A stretch of 64,000 bases of DNA, taken from positions 1-64,000 of the forward strand of contig DATCYF010000002.1 in assembly GCA_036570425.1 (NCBI GenBank). Direction: 5' to 3'. Source of the stretch: Rhizorhapis sp036570425 (GTDB taxonomy: Bacteria > Pseudomonadota > Alphaproteobacteria > Sphingomonadales > Sphingomonadaceae). The notes below the pieces were generated by a model. The model was not told where the DNA came from. It saw nothing but the letters and a program-made list of their open reading frames with translations, and did not search any database. Shown here in pieces: positions 24,854-33,127 of the stretch (position 1 is its first letter; every line of letters begins with the position of its first letter). Both the position numbers and the translations under genes were made by a program.

Positions 24854-25570
24854 ATGATCCGTATCGGCTGTTCAGGATGGAATTACCATCACTGGCGCAA
24901 GGCTTTCTATCCTGAAGGCCTGCCCGTCAAGCAGTGGTTTTCGCATTATGCCAGCCATTTCGATACGGTAGAGATCAATGCTAGCTTCTATCGCTTACCG
25001 AAAGCGGCGACCTTCACCGGTTGGTGCAAGCAGGCCCCACCGGGCTTTTGCTATGCCGTGAAGGCGCCCCGCTTCATCACCCACATGCATAAGTTGAAGG
25101 ATGTGGCAGAGCCAATGGAGCTATTCCTCGGCAATGCCAGGCATCTTGGCAAGGCTTTAGGCCCCATTCTCTACCAACTTCCCCCGCATTGGCATTTCAA
25201 TCGGGAGCGATTGGTGCAGTTTTTGGAGCTTCTGCCCGACGATATGCGCCACGTGTTCGAATTTCGAGATCCGACCTGGATCACCGAGGAGGTTTTGGAG
25301 CTATTGGGAGAAAAAGGCGCGTCTTTCTGTGCGCACGACATGCCCAATGTTCCCACTCCCCGCTGGGCCACCGGACCGATCGCTTATGTCCGCTTCCACG
25401 GCGCCAGCGGCAAATATTGGGGTCGCTACAGCAAAGAGGTGCTGTGCGAATGGCGGGACTGGATGATCGACCAATCCCGCCAGGATCGCGAAGTATGGGC
25501 CTATTTCAATAATGATACAGAAGCGCAGGCTATCGCCGACGCGACGGCTCTAAAAGGCCTGATCGAGTGA
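24854..25570 (+). CDS. DUF72 family protein (YecE-like)
   Basis: A 238-residue TIM-barrel-like protein of the DUF72/YecE family, recognised by the N-terminal IRIGCSGWNYHHWR, FDTVEINASFYRLP and the C-terminal YAYFNND-type segment (VWAYFNNDTEAQA). Start 24854 is chosen because it gives the family N-terminus; a longer in-frame start would overlap thiE. The biochemical role of DUF72 is not established. It is convergent with the aldolase gene, one base apart at the stops. Confidence 0.85.
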   Translation: MIRIGCSGWNYHHWRKAFYPEGLPVKQWFSHYASHFDTVEINASFYRLPKAATFTGWCKQAPPGFCYAVKAPRFITHMHKLKDVAEPMELFLGNARHLGKALGPILYQLPPHWHFNRERLVQFLELLPDDMRHVFEFRDPTWITEEVLELLGEKGASFCAHDMPNVPTPRWATGPIAYVRFHGASGKYWGRYSKEVLCEWRDWMIDQSRQDREVWAYFNNDTEAQAIADATALKGLIE

Positions 25571-25571
25571 T

Positions 25572-26486
25572 TCATTCCTCACTCTTGTAGATGCGCACCA
25601 GCCGGTCGAGCATGGCTAAGGCGTCCTCCCGCGAACGCTGGAAAGTGTTCCGGCCAATGATCGAACCGTTGCCGCCGCCATCGCGAATATCCCGGGCATC
25701 CTGGAATACTGCGTCAGCGCCCTTGGCCGCGCCGCCGGAGAACACGACGATGCGGCGGCCGTTGAAGCACGCCTGAACTACATGGGCAACGCGTTTGGCC
25801 TGGGTCGACGAGTCAAAACCCTCATAGGACTTCTTGGCGTCCTGCTGCTCAATGTGGTCGCTGGGTAGCTTCACCTTGATGATGTGTGCGCCAAGCAGGG
25901 CCGCCATGTGCGCGGCGTATGCGCCGACGTCCAGGGCAAGCTCGCCAGATTTGGGCAGGCTGCCACCGCGCGGATAAGACCAGATCACTGTCGCGATGCC
26001 GACCGATTTCGCTTCTGCCGACATTTCCTTGATTTCTTCCATCATGTCGAAGCAATCGTCGGAGCCGGGATAGATGGTGAAGCCGATAGCAGAGCAACCG
26101 AGCCGCAGCGCATCCTCGACGCTGCCCGTTAGTGCCTGGTTCGCGCCCCCCGCCCAGCTATTGGAACTGTTGACCTTGAGAATGGTGGGGATTTGACCGG
26201 CGAAGGTGCCGGCCCCGGCCTCCAACATGCCTAATGGCGCAGCGTAGGCGTTGAGCCCGGCATCAATGGCCATTTGATAGTGGTAATGGGGATCATAGGC
26301 AGGCGGATTGGGAGCAAAGCTGCGGGCTGGCCCATGTTCGAAGCCCTGATCGACCGGCAGGATGATCATCTTGCCAGTACCACCCAGACGGCCATGCATC
26401 AGCATGCCCGCAAGCTTGCCCTTCACACCGGGATTATCGCTCTCATACTTATCGAGAATGGCTTTGACGGTTGGCGTCATGGTCAT
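25572..26486 (-). CDS. fbaB: Fructose-bisphosphate aldolase class I (DhnA/FbaB type)
   Basis: A 304-residue Schiff-base aldolase of the archaeal-type DhnA family rather than the zinc-dependent class II enzyme. KMIILPVDQGFEHGP, IKVKLPSDHIEQ (the lysine segment) and VVFSGGAAKGADAVFQDARDIRDGG are typical. It splits fructose-1,6-bisphosphate into two triose phosphates. A good ribosome site (AGGAAGGAA) precedes ATG 26486. It closes the tkt-gap-pgk-VOC-fba string. Confidence 0.88.
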   Translation of the reverse strand: MTMTPTVKAILDKYESDNPGVKGKLAGMLMHGRLGGTGKMIILPVDQGFEHGPARSFAPNPPAYDPHYHYQMAIDAGLNAYAAPLGMLEAGAGTFAGQIPTILKVNSSNSWAGGANQALTGSVEDALRLGCSAIGFTIYPGSDDCFDMMEEIKEMSAEAKSVGIATVIWSYPRGGSLPKSGELALDVGAYAAHMAALLGAHIIKVKLPSDHIEQQDAKKSYEGFDSSTQAKRVAHVVQACFNGRRIVVFSGGAAKGADAVFQDARDIRDGGGNGSIIGRNTFQRSREDALAMLDRLVRIYKSEE

Positions 26487-26538
26487 GCTTTTCCTTCCTG
26501 CACAAAGGGTCTTACCGGACGGGCCGGCGGTTTGAAAT

Positions 26539-26970
26539 CTATTGTATTGGCGATTCCGGATAGGTTTCCGGCCAAGGTGGACCTTTCAGTTCCAGTTGGT
26601 TGCCTTCCGGATCCTGCACGTAAACGGATGGCCCCTCTCCATCCGCTCCGTAGCGGGAGGCGACCTCCGCATTTATGCCATGTGCGCTGAGATGGGCAAG
26701 AATGTCGGCGCTTTTCCACGGAAGTACGCGAAAGCAGACATGGTCCACGTTGCGCCCCTCTCTGCCGGGACCCGCTCCGCCCTGCTGCCCGAGTTTTCCG
26801 TCCACGGGAACGAGGTCGATGAGACAAGTGCCCACCCGCAACTGATAAAGTCCGATAGCCGCCTTATGCTTTTCGAAACGGGCACCCAACACGTCCGTGT
26901 AGAAGGCGATCATCTTTTCCAGATTGGTGACCCGGAACACGACATGGTCGATATTCTGGATCGTCAGCAT
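26539..26970 (-). CDS. VOC family (glyoxalase/dioxygenase-like) protein
   Basis: A 143-residue protein with the paired beta-alpha-beta-beta-beta modules of the vicinal-oxygen-chelate fold: NIDHVVFRVTNLEKMIAFYTDVLG at the N-terminus, NVDHVCFRV in the middle and SVYVQDPEGNQLELKGP at the end with the metal-ligand Glu. The substrate is unknown. ATG 26970 lies one base after the pgk stop, so it is probably co-translated with pgk; an in-frame TTG at 26982 is less likely. Confidence 0.85.
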   Translation of the reverse strand: MLTIQNIDHVVFRVTNLEKMIAFYTDVLGARFEKHKAAIGLYQLRVGTCLIDLVPVDGKLGQQGGAGPGREGRNVDHVCFRVLPWKSADILAHLSAHGINAEVASRYGADGEGPSVYVQDPEGNQLELKGPPWPETYPESPIQ

Positions 26971-26971
26971 G

Positions 26972-28168
26972 TCAGCGCTCAAGAGCCTTTACGCCCGGAA
27001 GCTCCTTGCCTTCCATCCACTCCAGAAACGCGCCGCCTGCGGTAGACACAAAGCTGAAATCTTCCGCGACACCGGCATGATTGAGTGCTGCTACTGTGTC
27101 CCCGCCTCCAGCGACTGACACTAGAGAGCCTTCCTTGGTAAGCGCAGCAGCCGTCTTTGCTAACGCAACTGTAGCTGTATCGAAAGGCGGTGTCTCAAAA
27201 GCGCCCAGGGGGCCGTTCCATACGAGCGTCTTGCAGGTCTTAAGGACATCGGACAATGCCTCGACAGCCGCAGGACCAACATCCAGGATCATCTCATCGG
27301 CGGCTACTTCGTGCACATTGACGGTGCGCGTCGGCGGATTGGGAGCGAACTCCTTCGCCACAACGACATCGTAGGGTAAGTGGATCGTGCAGTTGGCAGC
27401 GTCTGCGACTTCCAGAATCTCTTCAGCCGTGCCGGTCAAATCATGTTCGCAAAGGGATTTGCCGACATCGACTCCCCGCGCAGCGAGGAAAGTGTTGGCC
27501 ATGCCACCGCCAATGATGAGATGATCAACCTTGCTCACCAGATGCTTCAGCACATCAAGCTTGGTTGACACCTTTGCGCCGCCCACGACCGCAGCGACGG
27601 GATGCTCGGGCTGTCCGAGCGCCTTTTGCAGCGCGTCAAGTTCCGCCTCCATGGCCCGGCCCGCAAAGGCCGGCAGCTTGTGGGCAAGGCCCTCGGTCGA
27701 AACATGGGCGCGATGCGCAGCGGAAAAGGCGTCATTCACGTACAGATCGCCTAATGCTGCCATAGCCTCGATCAATACCGGATCGTTCTTCTCCTCGCCC
27801 GCGTGAAAGCGAGTATTCTCGAGCAGCGCGATATCGCCATTGCCCAGTCGAGCGATGGCAGCTTTCGCTTCTTCGCCCTGGCAATCAGGGATGAATGTCA
27901 CAGGACGGCCCAGGACGGATGACAATGCCGATACCGTCTGGGCCAGCGACATGTCGGGATTCACCAGACCTTTGGGCCGCCCGAAATGCGCCAGGATCAA
28001 TACCTTGGCACCACGATCGGAGAGTTCGTTAACGGTGGGAACAGCCGCGCGCAAACGCGTATCATCCGTCACCAAGTCATCTTTCATAGGCACATTCAGA
28101 TCTTCGCGAACCAGTACGGCTTTGCCGCTGATTTCGCCCATATCGTCCAGTGTTTTGAATGACTTCAC
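26972..28168 (-). CDS. pgk: Phosphoglycerate kinase
   Basis: A 398-residue two-domain kinase of normal length. VLVREDLNVPMKDD, LILAHFGRPKG, AVVGGAKVSTKLDVLKHL and the C-terminal VAGGGDTVAAL nucleotide loop are present. It transfers phosphate from 1,3-bisphosphoglycerate to ADP, following GapA, whose gene lies just upstream with a hairpin in the 78-base gap. Confidence 0.95.
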   Translation of the reverse strand: MKSFKTLDDMGEISGKAVLVREDLNVPMKDDLVTDDTRLRAAVPTVNELSDRGAKVLILAHFGRPKGLVNPDMSLAQTVSALSSVLGRPVTFIPDCQGEEAKAAIARLGNGDIALLENTRFHAGEEKNDPVLIEAMAALGDLYVNDAFSAAHRAHVSTEGLAHKLPAFAGRAMEAELDALQKALGQPEHPVAAVVGGAKVSTKLDVLKHLVSKVDHLIIGGGMANTFLAARGVDVGKSLCEHDLTGTAEEILEVADAANCTIHLPYDVVVAKEFAPNPPTRTVNVHEVAADEMILDVGPAAVEALSDVLKTCKTLVWNGPLGAFETPPFDTATVALAKTAAALTKEGSLVSVAGGGDTVAALNHAGVAEDFSFVSTAGGAFLEWMEGKELPGVKALER

Positions 28169-28205
28169 GGCTGTTCCTCTAGAATGATATGATAATTCCG
28201 CTCAT

Positions 28206-28230
28206 GCTGAGCGGCTATTGGCCGCTCAGC
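28206..28230. other. Intergenic hairpin between gap and pgk
   Basis: GCTGAGCGGC and its exact reverse complement GCCGCTCAGC are separated by a five-base loop, giving a ten-base-pair stem. There is no run of T after it on either strand, so it is not a textbook intrinsic terminator. Lying between two co-directional glycolytic genes, it could be an RNA-processing or stability element that lets gap transcripts accumulate above pgk. That role is inference. Confidence 0.6.
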
Positions 28231-28246
28231 AGAACAGAACAAGAAA

Positions 28247-29257
28247 TTACAGCAATCCGGCAACGACGCAGGTCGTATCGACCATGCGGTTGGAGAAGCC
28301 CCATTCATTGTCATACCAGCTCAGCACGCGAACGAGCTTGCCATCAATGACTGCGGTTTCCAGGCTGTCCACGGTCGAGCTGGCCGGCCAGTGGTTGAAG
28401 TCGATGGAAACGAGCGGCTCGTCAGTATAGGCAAGTACACCCTTCAGCGGACCGGATTCAGACGCAGCTTTCAGGAGGCTGTTGATTTCCTCAACGCTCG
28501 TGTCCCGCTTCGGCGTGAAGGTCAGGTCAACGATGGACACATTGGGCGTCGGAACGCGGATGGCTGAACCGTCCAGCTTGCCCTTCAGTTCAGGCAGAAC
28601 CTCGCCCACTGCGCGCGCCGCGCCAGTGGTGGTCGGGATCATCGACATAGCGGCGGCGCGAGCGCGGCGCATGTCGCTGTGGATCTGGTCCAGTATCTTC
28701 TGGTCATTGGTATAGCTGTGCACCGTGGTCATCAGGCCGCGTTCGATGCCGACCGTGTCGTTCAGCACCTTGGCAACAGGCGCCAGGCAGTTGGTCGTGC
28801 AGCTTGCATTGGAAATGACGATGTCGTCACCCGTCAGCGTCTCATGGTTCACGCCATACACGACGGTTTTGTCCACGCCTTTTGCCGGAGCGGAAATGAC
28901 GACGCGACGGGCACCGGCAGTCAGGTGCGCGCTCGCCTTTTCCTTGTCCGTGAAGAAGCCTGTGCATTCAAGAGCAATGTCCACCCCATTCGCCTTGTGT
29001 GGCAGATTGGCAGGATCACGCTCCGCCGTCACGACAATGCGGTTGCCGTTGACGATGATATCATTGCCGTCCACTTCCACAGTGCCGGGGAAAGCGCCAT
29101 GAACGCTGTCCCGCTTGAACAGAAGCGCGTTGGATTTGGCATCGGCCAAGTCATTGACACTGACCAGCTCCAGCCCGCAATCGGGCCGCTCAAGGATCGC
29201 GCGGGCGACCAGACGCCCGATGCGGCCAAAACCATTGATTGCAACTTTGACTGCCAT
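28247..29257 (-). CDS. gap: Glyceraldehyde-3-phosphate dehydrogenase, type I
   Basis: A 336-residue enzyme with the NAD-binding start VKVAINGFGRIGRLVAR and the active-site motif SNASCTTNCLAPVAKVL (catalytic Cys). The C-terminal VRVLSWYDNEWGFSNRMVD is also typical. Start 29257 follows AGGAGC and gives the family N-terminus; the longer frame overlaps tkt. It converts glyceraldehyde-3-phosphate to 1,3-bisphosphoglycerate and feeds the following pgk. Confidence 0.95.
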   Translation of the reverse strand: MAVKVAINGFGRIGRLVARAILERPDCGLELVSVNDLADAKSNALLFKRDSVHGAFPGTVEVDGNDIIVNGNRIVVTAERDPANLPHKANGVDIALECTGFFTDKEKASAHLTAGARRVVISAPAKGVDKTVVYGVNHETLTGDDIVISNASCTTNCLAPVAKVLNDTVGIERGLMTTVHSYTNDQKILDQIHSDMRRARAAAMSMIPTTTGAARAVGEVLPELKGKLDGSAIRVPTPNVSIVDLTFTPKRDTSVEEINSLLKAASESGPLKGVLAYTDEPLVSIDFNHWPASSTVDSLETAVIDGKLVRVLSWYDNEWGFSNRMVDTTCVVAGLL

Positions 29258-29270
29258 CTTTTCTAGCTCC

Positions 29271-31238
29271 TTACTTGCCAAGCGCAGCAACAATCTGCGG
29301 CGCAATCTTGCCGGCCGTCAGGCCGAAATAGTCGAACAGTGCTTCTGCCGGGGCGGATGCTCCAAAGCTGTCGATGCCAAAACGCAGACCATCCAGACCT
29401 GTATAGCGTTCCCAGCCGAAAGTCGTCCCCGCCTCAATGGATACTTTGAGCGCATCGGAGGGAAGCAGGTCGGCTTTGTAAGTAGCCTGCTGCGCATCGA
29501 AAAGCGACCAGCAAGGCATGGACACCACATCCGCGCCAATCCCCTGCGCTTCCAGGGCGTCAGCGATACCAAGCGCGAGTTCGACTTCCGAGCCGCTGGC
29601 GAGGAGAACAACATTGCGGGACGCCGTCGCGGCACGCAGGCGATACGCGCCCCTCGCGCACAGATTTTCGCTTTTTTCCAGACGGAGCTGCGGCAGGTTC
29701 TGGCGAGTCAGAGCCAATAAGCCGGGCCCATCCTGCTTTTGCAAGGCCAACTCCCAACATTCTGCGGTTTCGACCGCGTCGGCAGGCCGATAGACGTCAA
29801 GATTGGGGATCATGCGGAGGCTCATCACATGCTCGATGGGCTGGTGGGTAGGCCCATCCTCGCCAAGACCAATGCTGTCATGAGTCATGACATAAACAAC
29901 CCGCGCCTGCTGGAGCGCGGACAGGCGGATCGCCCCGCGACAATAATCGGAGAAGACCAGGAAGGTGCCGCCATAGGGAATGACCCCTCCATGCAGCGCC
30001 ATGCCGTTCATCGCCGCTGACATGCCGAATTCCCGGATGCCATAATAGACATAGCGGCCGGAATAATCGTCCCTGCTGAATGGCGCGGTAGATTTGGTCT
30101 TGGTATTGTTCGATCCCGTCAGGTCGGCCGAACCGCCAACAGTTTCGGGCAGGAGCACGTTGATCGCCTCCAATGCCATCTCGCTCGCCTTGCGGGTAGC
30201 GACCTTCTTCGGTTCGGCCAGCAGAGTGTCGATATAGTCGGACAGCGAGAAGTCGGCAGGCAGATCGCCTGCCATTCGCCGCTCAAATTCTGAATTCTTT
30301 GAATGACTTGCAAGTCTGTCCTGCCACGCCTCATGCGCTCCAGCAGAACGTTCACCGGCCTTCTTCCATTCAGCGGCCACCGCGTCGGGGATCAGGAAAG
30401 CCTCATGCGGCCATTCCAGATGTTCTCGCGCGGCCGCGATTTCATCTTCCCCCAGCGGAGAACCATGCACGTTATGCGAACCGGCCTTGTTGGGCGCGCC
30501 ATAACCAATCGTTGTATTACAAGCGACCAGCGAAGGGCGTGGATCGGCGGCTGCTTCAGCGAGTGCACGCCGAATGTCGGCAAAATCATGGCCATTGCAT
30601 GAAACGACATGCCAGCCGGTTGCTTCATAGCGGGCGTGAATGTCCTCGCTTGTCGAAAGGCTCGTCGCGCCATCGATGGTGATCTTGTTATCGTCCCACA
30701 GCACGATCAGACGGCCGAGGCCCAAATGCCCTGCAAGACCGATCGCCTCATGGTTGATGCCCTCCATCAGGCAGCCATCGCCCGCGATCACCCAGGTCCG
30801 GTGGTCGACCAGTTCATCGCCAAAGGTCGCGTTCAAATGGCGCTCAGCCATTGCCATGCCCACTGCGGTGGCAAGCCCCTGCCCCAGCGGGCCAGTCGTC
30901 GTCTCAACGCCCGACAGCTCAAAATTTTCCGGATGGCCCGCGCAGGGGCTGTGGAGCTGACGAAAGTTGCGGATGTCCTCCAGGGTCGGCCGGGCGTAAC
31001 CCGTCAAATGAAGGAGCGAGTAGATCAGCATCGACCCATGCCCAGCAGACAGCACGAAACGGTCGCGGTCGGCCCAGCGCGGTGACTTGGGATCGAACTT
31101 CAGAAATTCGCGGAACAGCACGGTAGCGACGTCGGCCATTCCCATCGGCATGCCCGGATGGCCGCTATTGGCTGCTTGAACCGCGTCCATCGACAGCGCC
31201 CTTATGGCGTTGGCGAGTGTTTTTTCAGTAACCGTCAT
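29271..31238 (-). CDS. tkt: Transketolase
   Basis: A 655-residue thiamine-diphosphate enzyme. SGHPGMPMGMADVA, the GDGCLMEGINHEA cofactor motif and the central THDSIGLGEDGPTHQPIEH segment are clear. It exchanges two-carbon units between sugar phosphates in the pentose phosphate pathway. Start 31238 is preferred over an upstream in-frame start because it begins the conserved sequence (TVTEKTLANAIRALS). It heads the carbon-metabolism cluster, divergent from the zapA pair across a 148-base gap that must hold both promoters. Confidence 0.94.
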   Translation of the reverse strand: MTVTEKTLANAIRALSMDAVQAANSGHPGMPMGMADVATVLFREFLKFDPKSPRWADRDRFVLSAGHGSMLIYSLLHLTGYARPTLEDIRNFRQLHSPCAGHPENFELSGVETTTGPLGQGLATAVGMAMAERHLNATFGDELVDHRTWVIAGDGCLMEGINHEAIGLAGHLGLGRLIVLWDDNKITIDGATSLSTSEDIHARYEATGWHVVSCNGHDFADIRRALAEAAADPRPSLVACNTTIGYGAPNKAGSHNVHGSPLGEDEIAAAREHLEWPHEAFLIPDAVAAEWKKAGERSAGAHEAWQDRLASHSKNSEFERRMAGDLPADFSLSDYIDTLLAEPKKVATRKASEMALEAINVLLPETVGGSADLTGSNNTKTKSTAPFSRDDYSGRYVYYGIREFGMSAAMNGMALHGGVIPYGGTFLVFSDYCRGAIRLSALQQARVVYVMTHDSIGLGEDGPTHQPIEHVMSLRMIPNLDVYRPADAVETAECWELALQKQDGPGLLALTRQNLPQLRLEKSENLCARGAYRLRAATASRNVVLLASGSEVELALGIADALEAQGIGADVVSMPCWSLFDAQQATYKADLLPSDALKVSIEAGTTFGWERYTGLDGLRFGIDSFGASAPAEALFDYFGLTAGKIAPQIVAALGK

Positions 31239-31386
31239 GTGCTGTCTGACTTCCTCGTTGTGGGCAGCGGAATTCAAGCGCCCGAGTCGCAAAAAATCGC
31301 CCCCATTTGTCCGCTCGGGGAGCAAGCGTCAACAGCAGGACGAATAGGGTTTTTGCATGGTCCCCTAGCCGTGCTATCGAAGCGCA

Positions 31387-31584
31387 ATGTCTGACGACCG
31401 AATGATTATAGCCATTGGCCGCATCGAACGCGCCTTGAGCCGCATCGAAGCAGCGCAAGCTCCTGCGGCAAACGCTTTCAAAACACTACAAGACAGGCAT
31501 GCGCAATTGCGTGGCGAAACGGCCGAGGCGCTTGCTGAACTCAACCTGTTGGTGGAACGGCTGGGGGAGAGTGGAAATGGCTGA
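31387..31584 (+). CDS. Small coiled-coil protein upstream of ZapA (ZauP-like candidate)
   Basis: A 65-residue protein made almost entirely of heptad-patterned helix (IGRIERALSRIEAAQ, then LRGETAEALAELNLLVERL), predicted to be a coiled coil. Its stop overlaps the zapA start by eight bases, so the two are co-translated. In Caulobacter the gene just upstream of zapA encodes ZauP, a coiled-coil protein that binds ZapA and localises with FtsZ. Position, size and architecture suggest the same role here, but sequence identity to ZauP has not been checked. Confidence 0.7.
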   Translation: MSDDRMIIAIGRIERALSRIEAAQAPAANAFKTLQDRHAQLRGETAEALAELNLLVERLGESGNG

Positions 31585-31915
31585 CGTTTCCCTGTTCATC
31601 GGCGGCCGTCAATATGTTGTGACATGTCGCGATGGCGACGAAGTTCGCCTGGAATTTCTCGCCGCCATGATCGATGCCAAGGTGCAGGATGCCAAGCGCG
31701 CCATTCCGGGAATCAATGAAGTACGGCAACTATTATTTGCTGCATTGTTCCTTGCCGATGAACTCAACGACGTCAAAGCAACGGCTGAATCGGCCAAAAC
31801 ACCGGCGCCCGCCCCTCCTACGTCCGATCCGCGTCTGGCCGATGCTCTCGAGAGCCTGGCCGATCGGATGGAATCTCTTGCCGCAAGGCTTGCCGTCCTG
31901 CCGGAGAATGCCTAA
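31577..31915 (+). CDS. zapA: Cell division protein ZapA
   Basis: A 112-residue protein. The N-terminal ZapA globular domain begins VSLFIGGRQYVVTCRDGDE and is followed by a long helix used for dimerisation, with a proline-rich break (KTPAPAPPTSDP) before a last amphipathic helix. ZapA bundles FtsZ filaments at the division site. ATG 31577 has GGGGGAGAG upstream; a longer in-frame start reads into the overlapping gene and is not conserved. 6S RNA follows, as in E. coli. Confidence 0.9.
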   Translation: MADVSLFIGGRQYVVTCRDGDEVRLEFLAAMIDAKVQDAKRAIPGINEVRQLLFAALFLADELNDVKATAESAKTPAPAPPTSDPRLADALESLADRMESLAARLAVLPENA

Positions 31916-31922
31916 GTTAATC

Positions 31923-32084
31923 GTGGCGGGCACTGCCTGGTACGAGCTTTAGCGAACATCCCTGAGGCGATATAACATCCTAGGGAGCTGTCCCTGACCG
32001 GGCCCTGGCCCGAATTACACGGCCCCCACCTGACGTGAAGGCGTCAGAGGATATTCCAGCAAACGACCGAGGCGGTCCCGCCAC
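31923..32084 (+). ncRNA. ssrS: 6S RNA
   Basis: The ends GTGGCGGG (31923-31930) and CCCGCCAC (32077-32084) close an eight-pair terminal stem, giving an RNA of about 162 bases, the normal size for alphaproteobacterial 6S RNA. Between them are GC-rich paired arms around an open centre. The zapA-6S-5-FCL gene order is conserved widely in proteobacteria, and the segment CATCCCTGAGGCGAT is familiar from this class. 6S RNA mimics an open promoter and binds the sigma-70 RNA polymerase in stationary phase. Exact ends are estimated from the stem. Confidence 0.8.
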
Positions 32085-32126
32085 CTCACTTGCGCCGAAG
32101 CGATGCGCACAGATGCTTGAATTGGC

Positions 32127-32157
32127 TTGGGCCAAACAGCAATATTCCCGTTATAAT
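32127..32157 (+). promoter_or_regulatory. Possible sigma-70 promoter for the 5-FCL gene
   Basis: A perfect TATAAT at 32152-32157 is preceded by TTGGGC at 32127-32132, a spacing of 19 bases, which is longer than optimal. It lies between the 6S RNA and the GTG start at 32242 and would give a leader of about 80 bases. It is the best match in this non-coding stretch (32085-32241), but 5-FCL may also be read through from zapA-6S. Confidence 0.3.
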
Positions 32158-32241
32158 ATGGCTGGAAGAATCTATCCGGCTCAATTTTCTCGGATAAGTT
32201 CCCATCTTCGGAACCAAGGGCATCTCAATAGGAATTACAAC

Positions 32242-32814
32242 GTGGAAGCGTCGTCCAAACAAGACATCCGTAAGGACGCACGCAAACGCCGTTCGTGCTT
32301 TGTCGAATCCCTTCCGCCAGCTGCGCTTCGATTCGCCTTTCATGCTCCTCCCACGCCGCTCCTGCGCATGATTGCGCCAGCCTCCTGTGTCGCACTATAC
32401 ATGCCGATGGGAAGCGAAGCCCCTGCCGATGGTTATGCTGGGATGCTCATAGAATCAGGCAAGCAATTATGCCTCCCCTGCCTGGAGGGAAATGACCCGG
32501 GCATGATATTCCGACGCTGGAGTCCTGCCGATTCGCTTGCGCCTGGCCATGCAAGCGTAGGTCAGCCTTTGCCCGAGGCGCCTGCCGTGGTGCCCGACGC
32601 CATTATCGCGCCGCTCCTTGCCTTCGATCGGCGGCTTAATCGTCTGGGGCAAGGCGGAGGGCATTATGATCGCACATTCGCGCGTTATCGCCATGCCCTG
32701 CGCATTGGTCTGGCATGGTCAGCGCAGGAACGGGACGACCTGATTCTTGACCCATGGGACGTTCCGCTGCACGCGATCGTCACTGAATGCGAATTTCTGG
32801 AAGGATCTCAATGA
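32242..32814 (+). CDS. 5-formyltetrahydrofolate cyclo-ligase
   Basis: A 190-residue enzyme that converts 5-formyl-THF to 5,10-methenyl-THF with ATP. The family motif PLLAFDRRLNRLGQGGGHYDRTF (ATP/folate loop, quoted in parts) is clear, with ALRIGLAWSAQE following. Start GTG 32242, with AGGA upstream, is chosen; longer in-frame starts run back through the 6S RNA region and are not conserved. It is the 'fau/ygfA' member of the zapA-6S cluster, and its stop overlaps the DUF2842 start as ATGA. Confidence 0.9.
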   Translation: MEASSKQDIRKDARKRRSCFVESLPPAALRFAFHAPPTPLLRMIAPASCVALYMPMGSEAPADGYAGMLIESGKQLCLPCLEGNDPGMIFRRWSPADSLAPGHASVGQPLPEAPAVVPDAIIAPLLAFDRRLNRLGQGGGHYDRTFARYRHALRIGLAWSAQERDDLILDPWDVPLHAIVTECEFLEGSQ

Positions 32815-33008
32815 ATCCGAGTTGGCGTAAACCCGTTGGTATGTTTTTGATATTGGGCATCATCGCAGTCTGGGCGGTGATCATCGCCAGTATGGCTCAC
32901 CAGATCGCGCGACTGCCTGGCGCGGTGCAAATGGTGATTTACGCAGTAGCGGGGATCGTCTGGATCTTGCCGCTGAAGCCATTACTCGCCTGGATGGAAA
33001 CAGGGAAA

Positions 33009-33020
<12 letters not shown>
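32811..33020 (+). CDS. DUF2842 family membrane protein
   Basis: A 69-residue protein with two hydrophobic helices (about residues 9-28 and 37-58) and the family-like ending LPLKPLLAWMETGKW. It is coupled to 5-FCL by ATGA. Its last twelve bases overlap, on the opposite strand, the CCA end and acceptor stem of tRNA-Asp. Function unknown; the family is restricted mainly to alphaproteobacteria. Confidence 0.85.
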
Positions 33021-33085
<65 letters not shown>

Positions 33086-33127
33086 GTTCTGCGGTGGAGG
33101 GGCAGTTAGAAGAGCCCGCCTGCCCTG

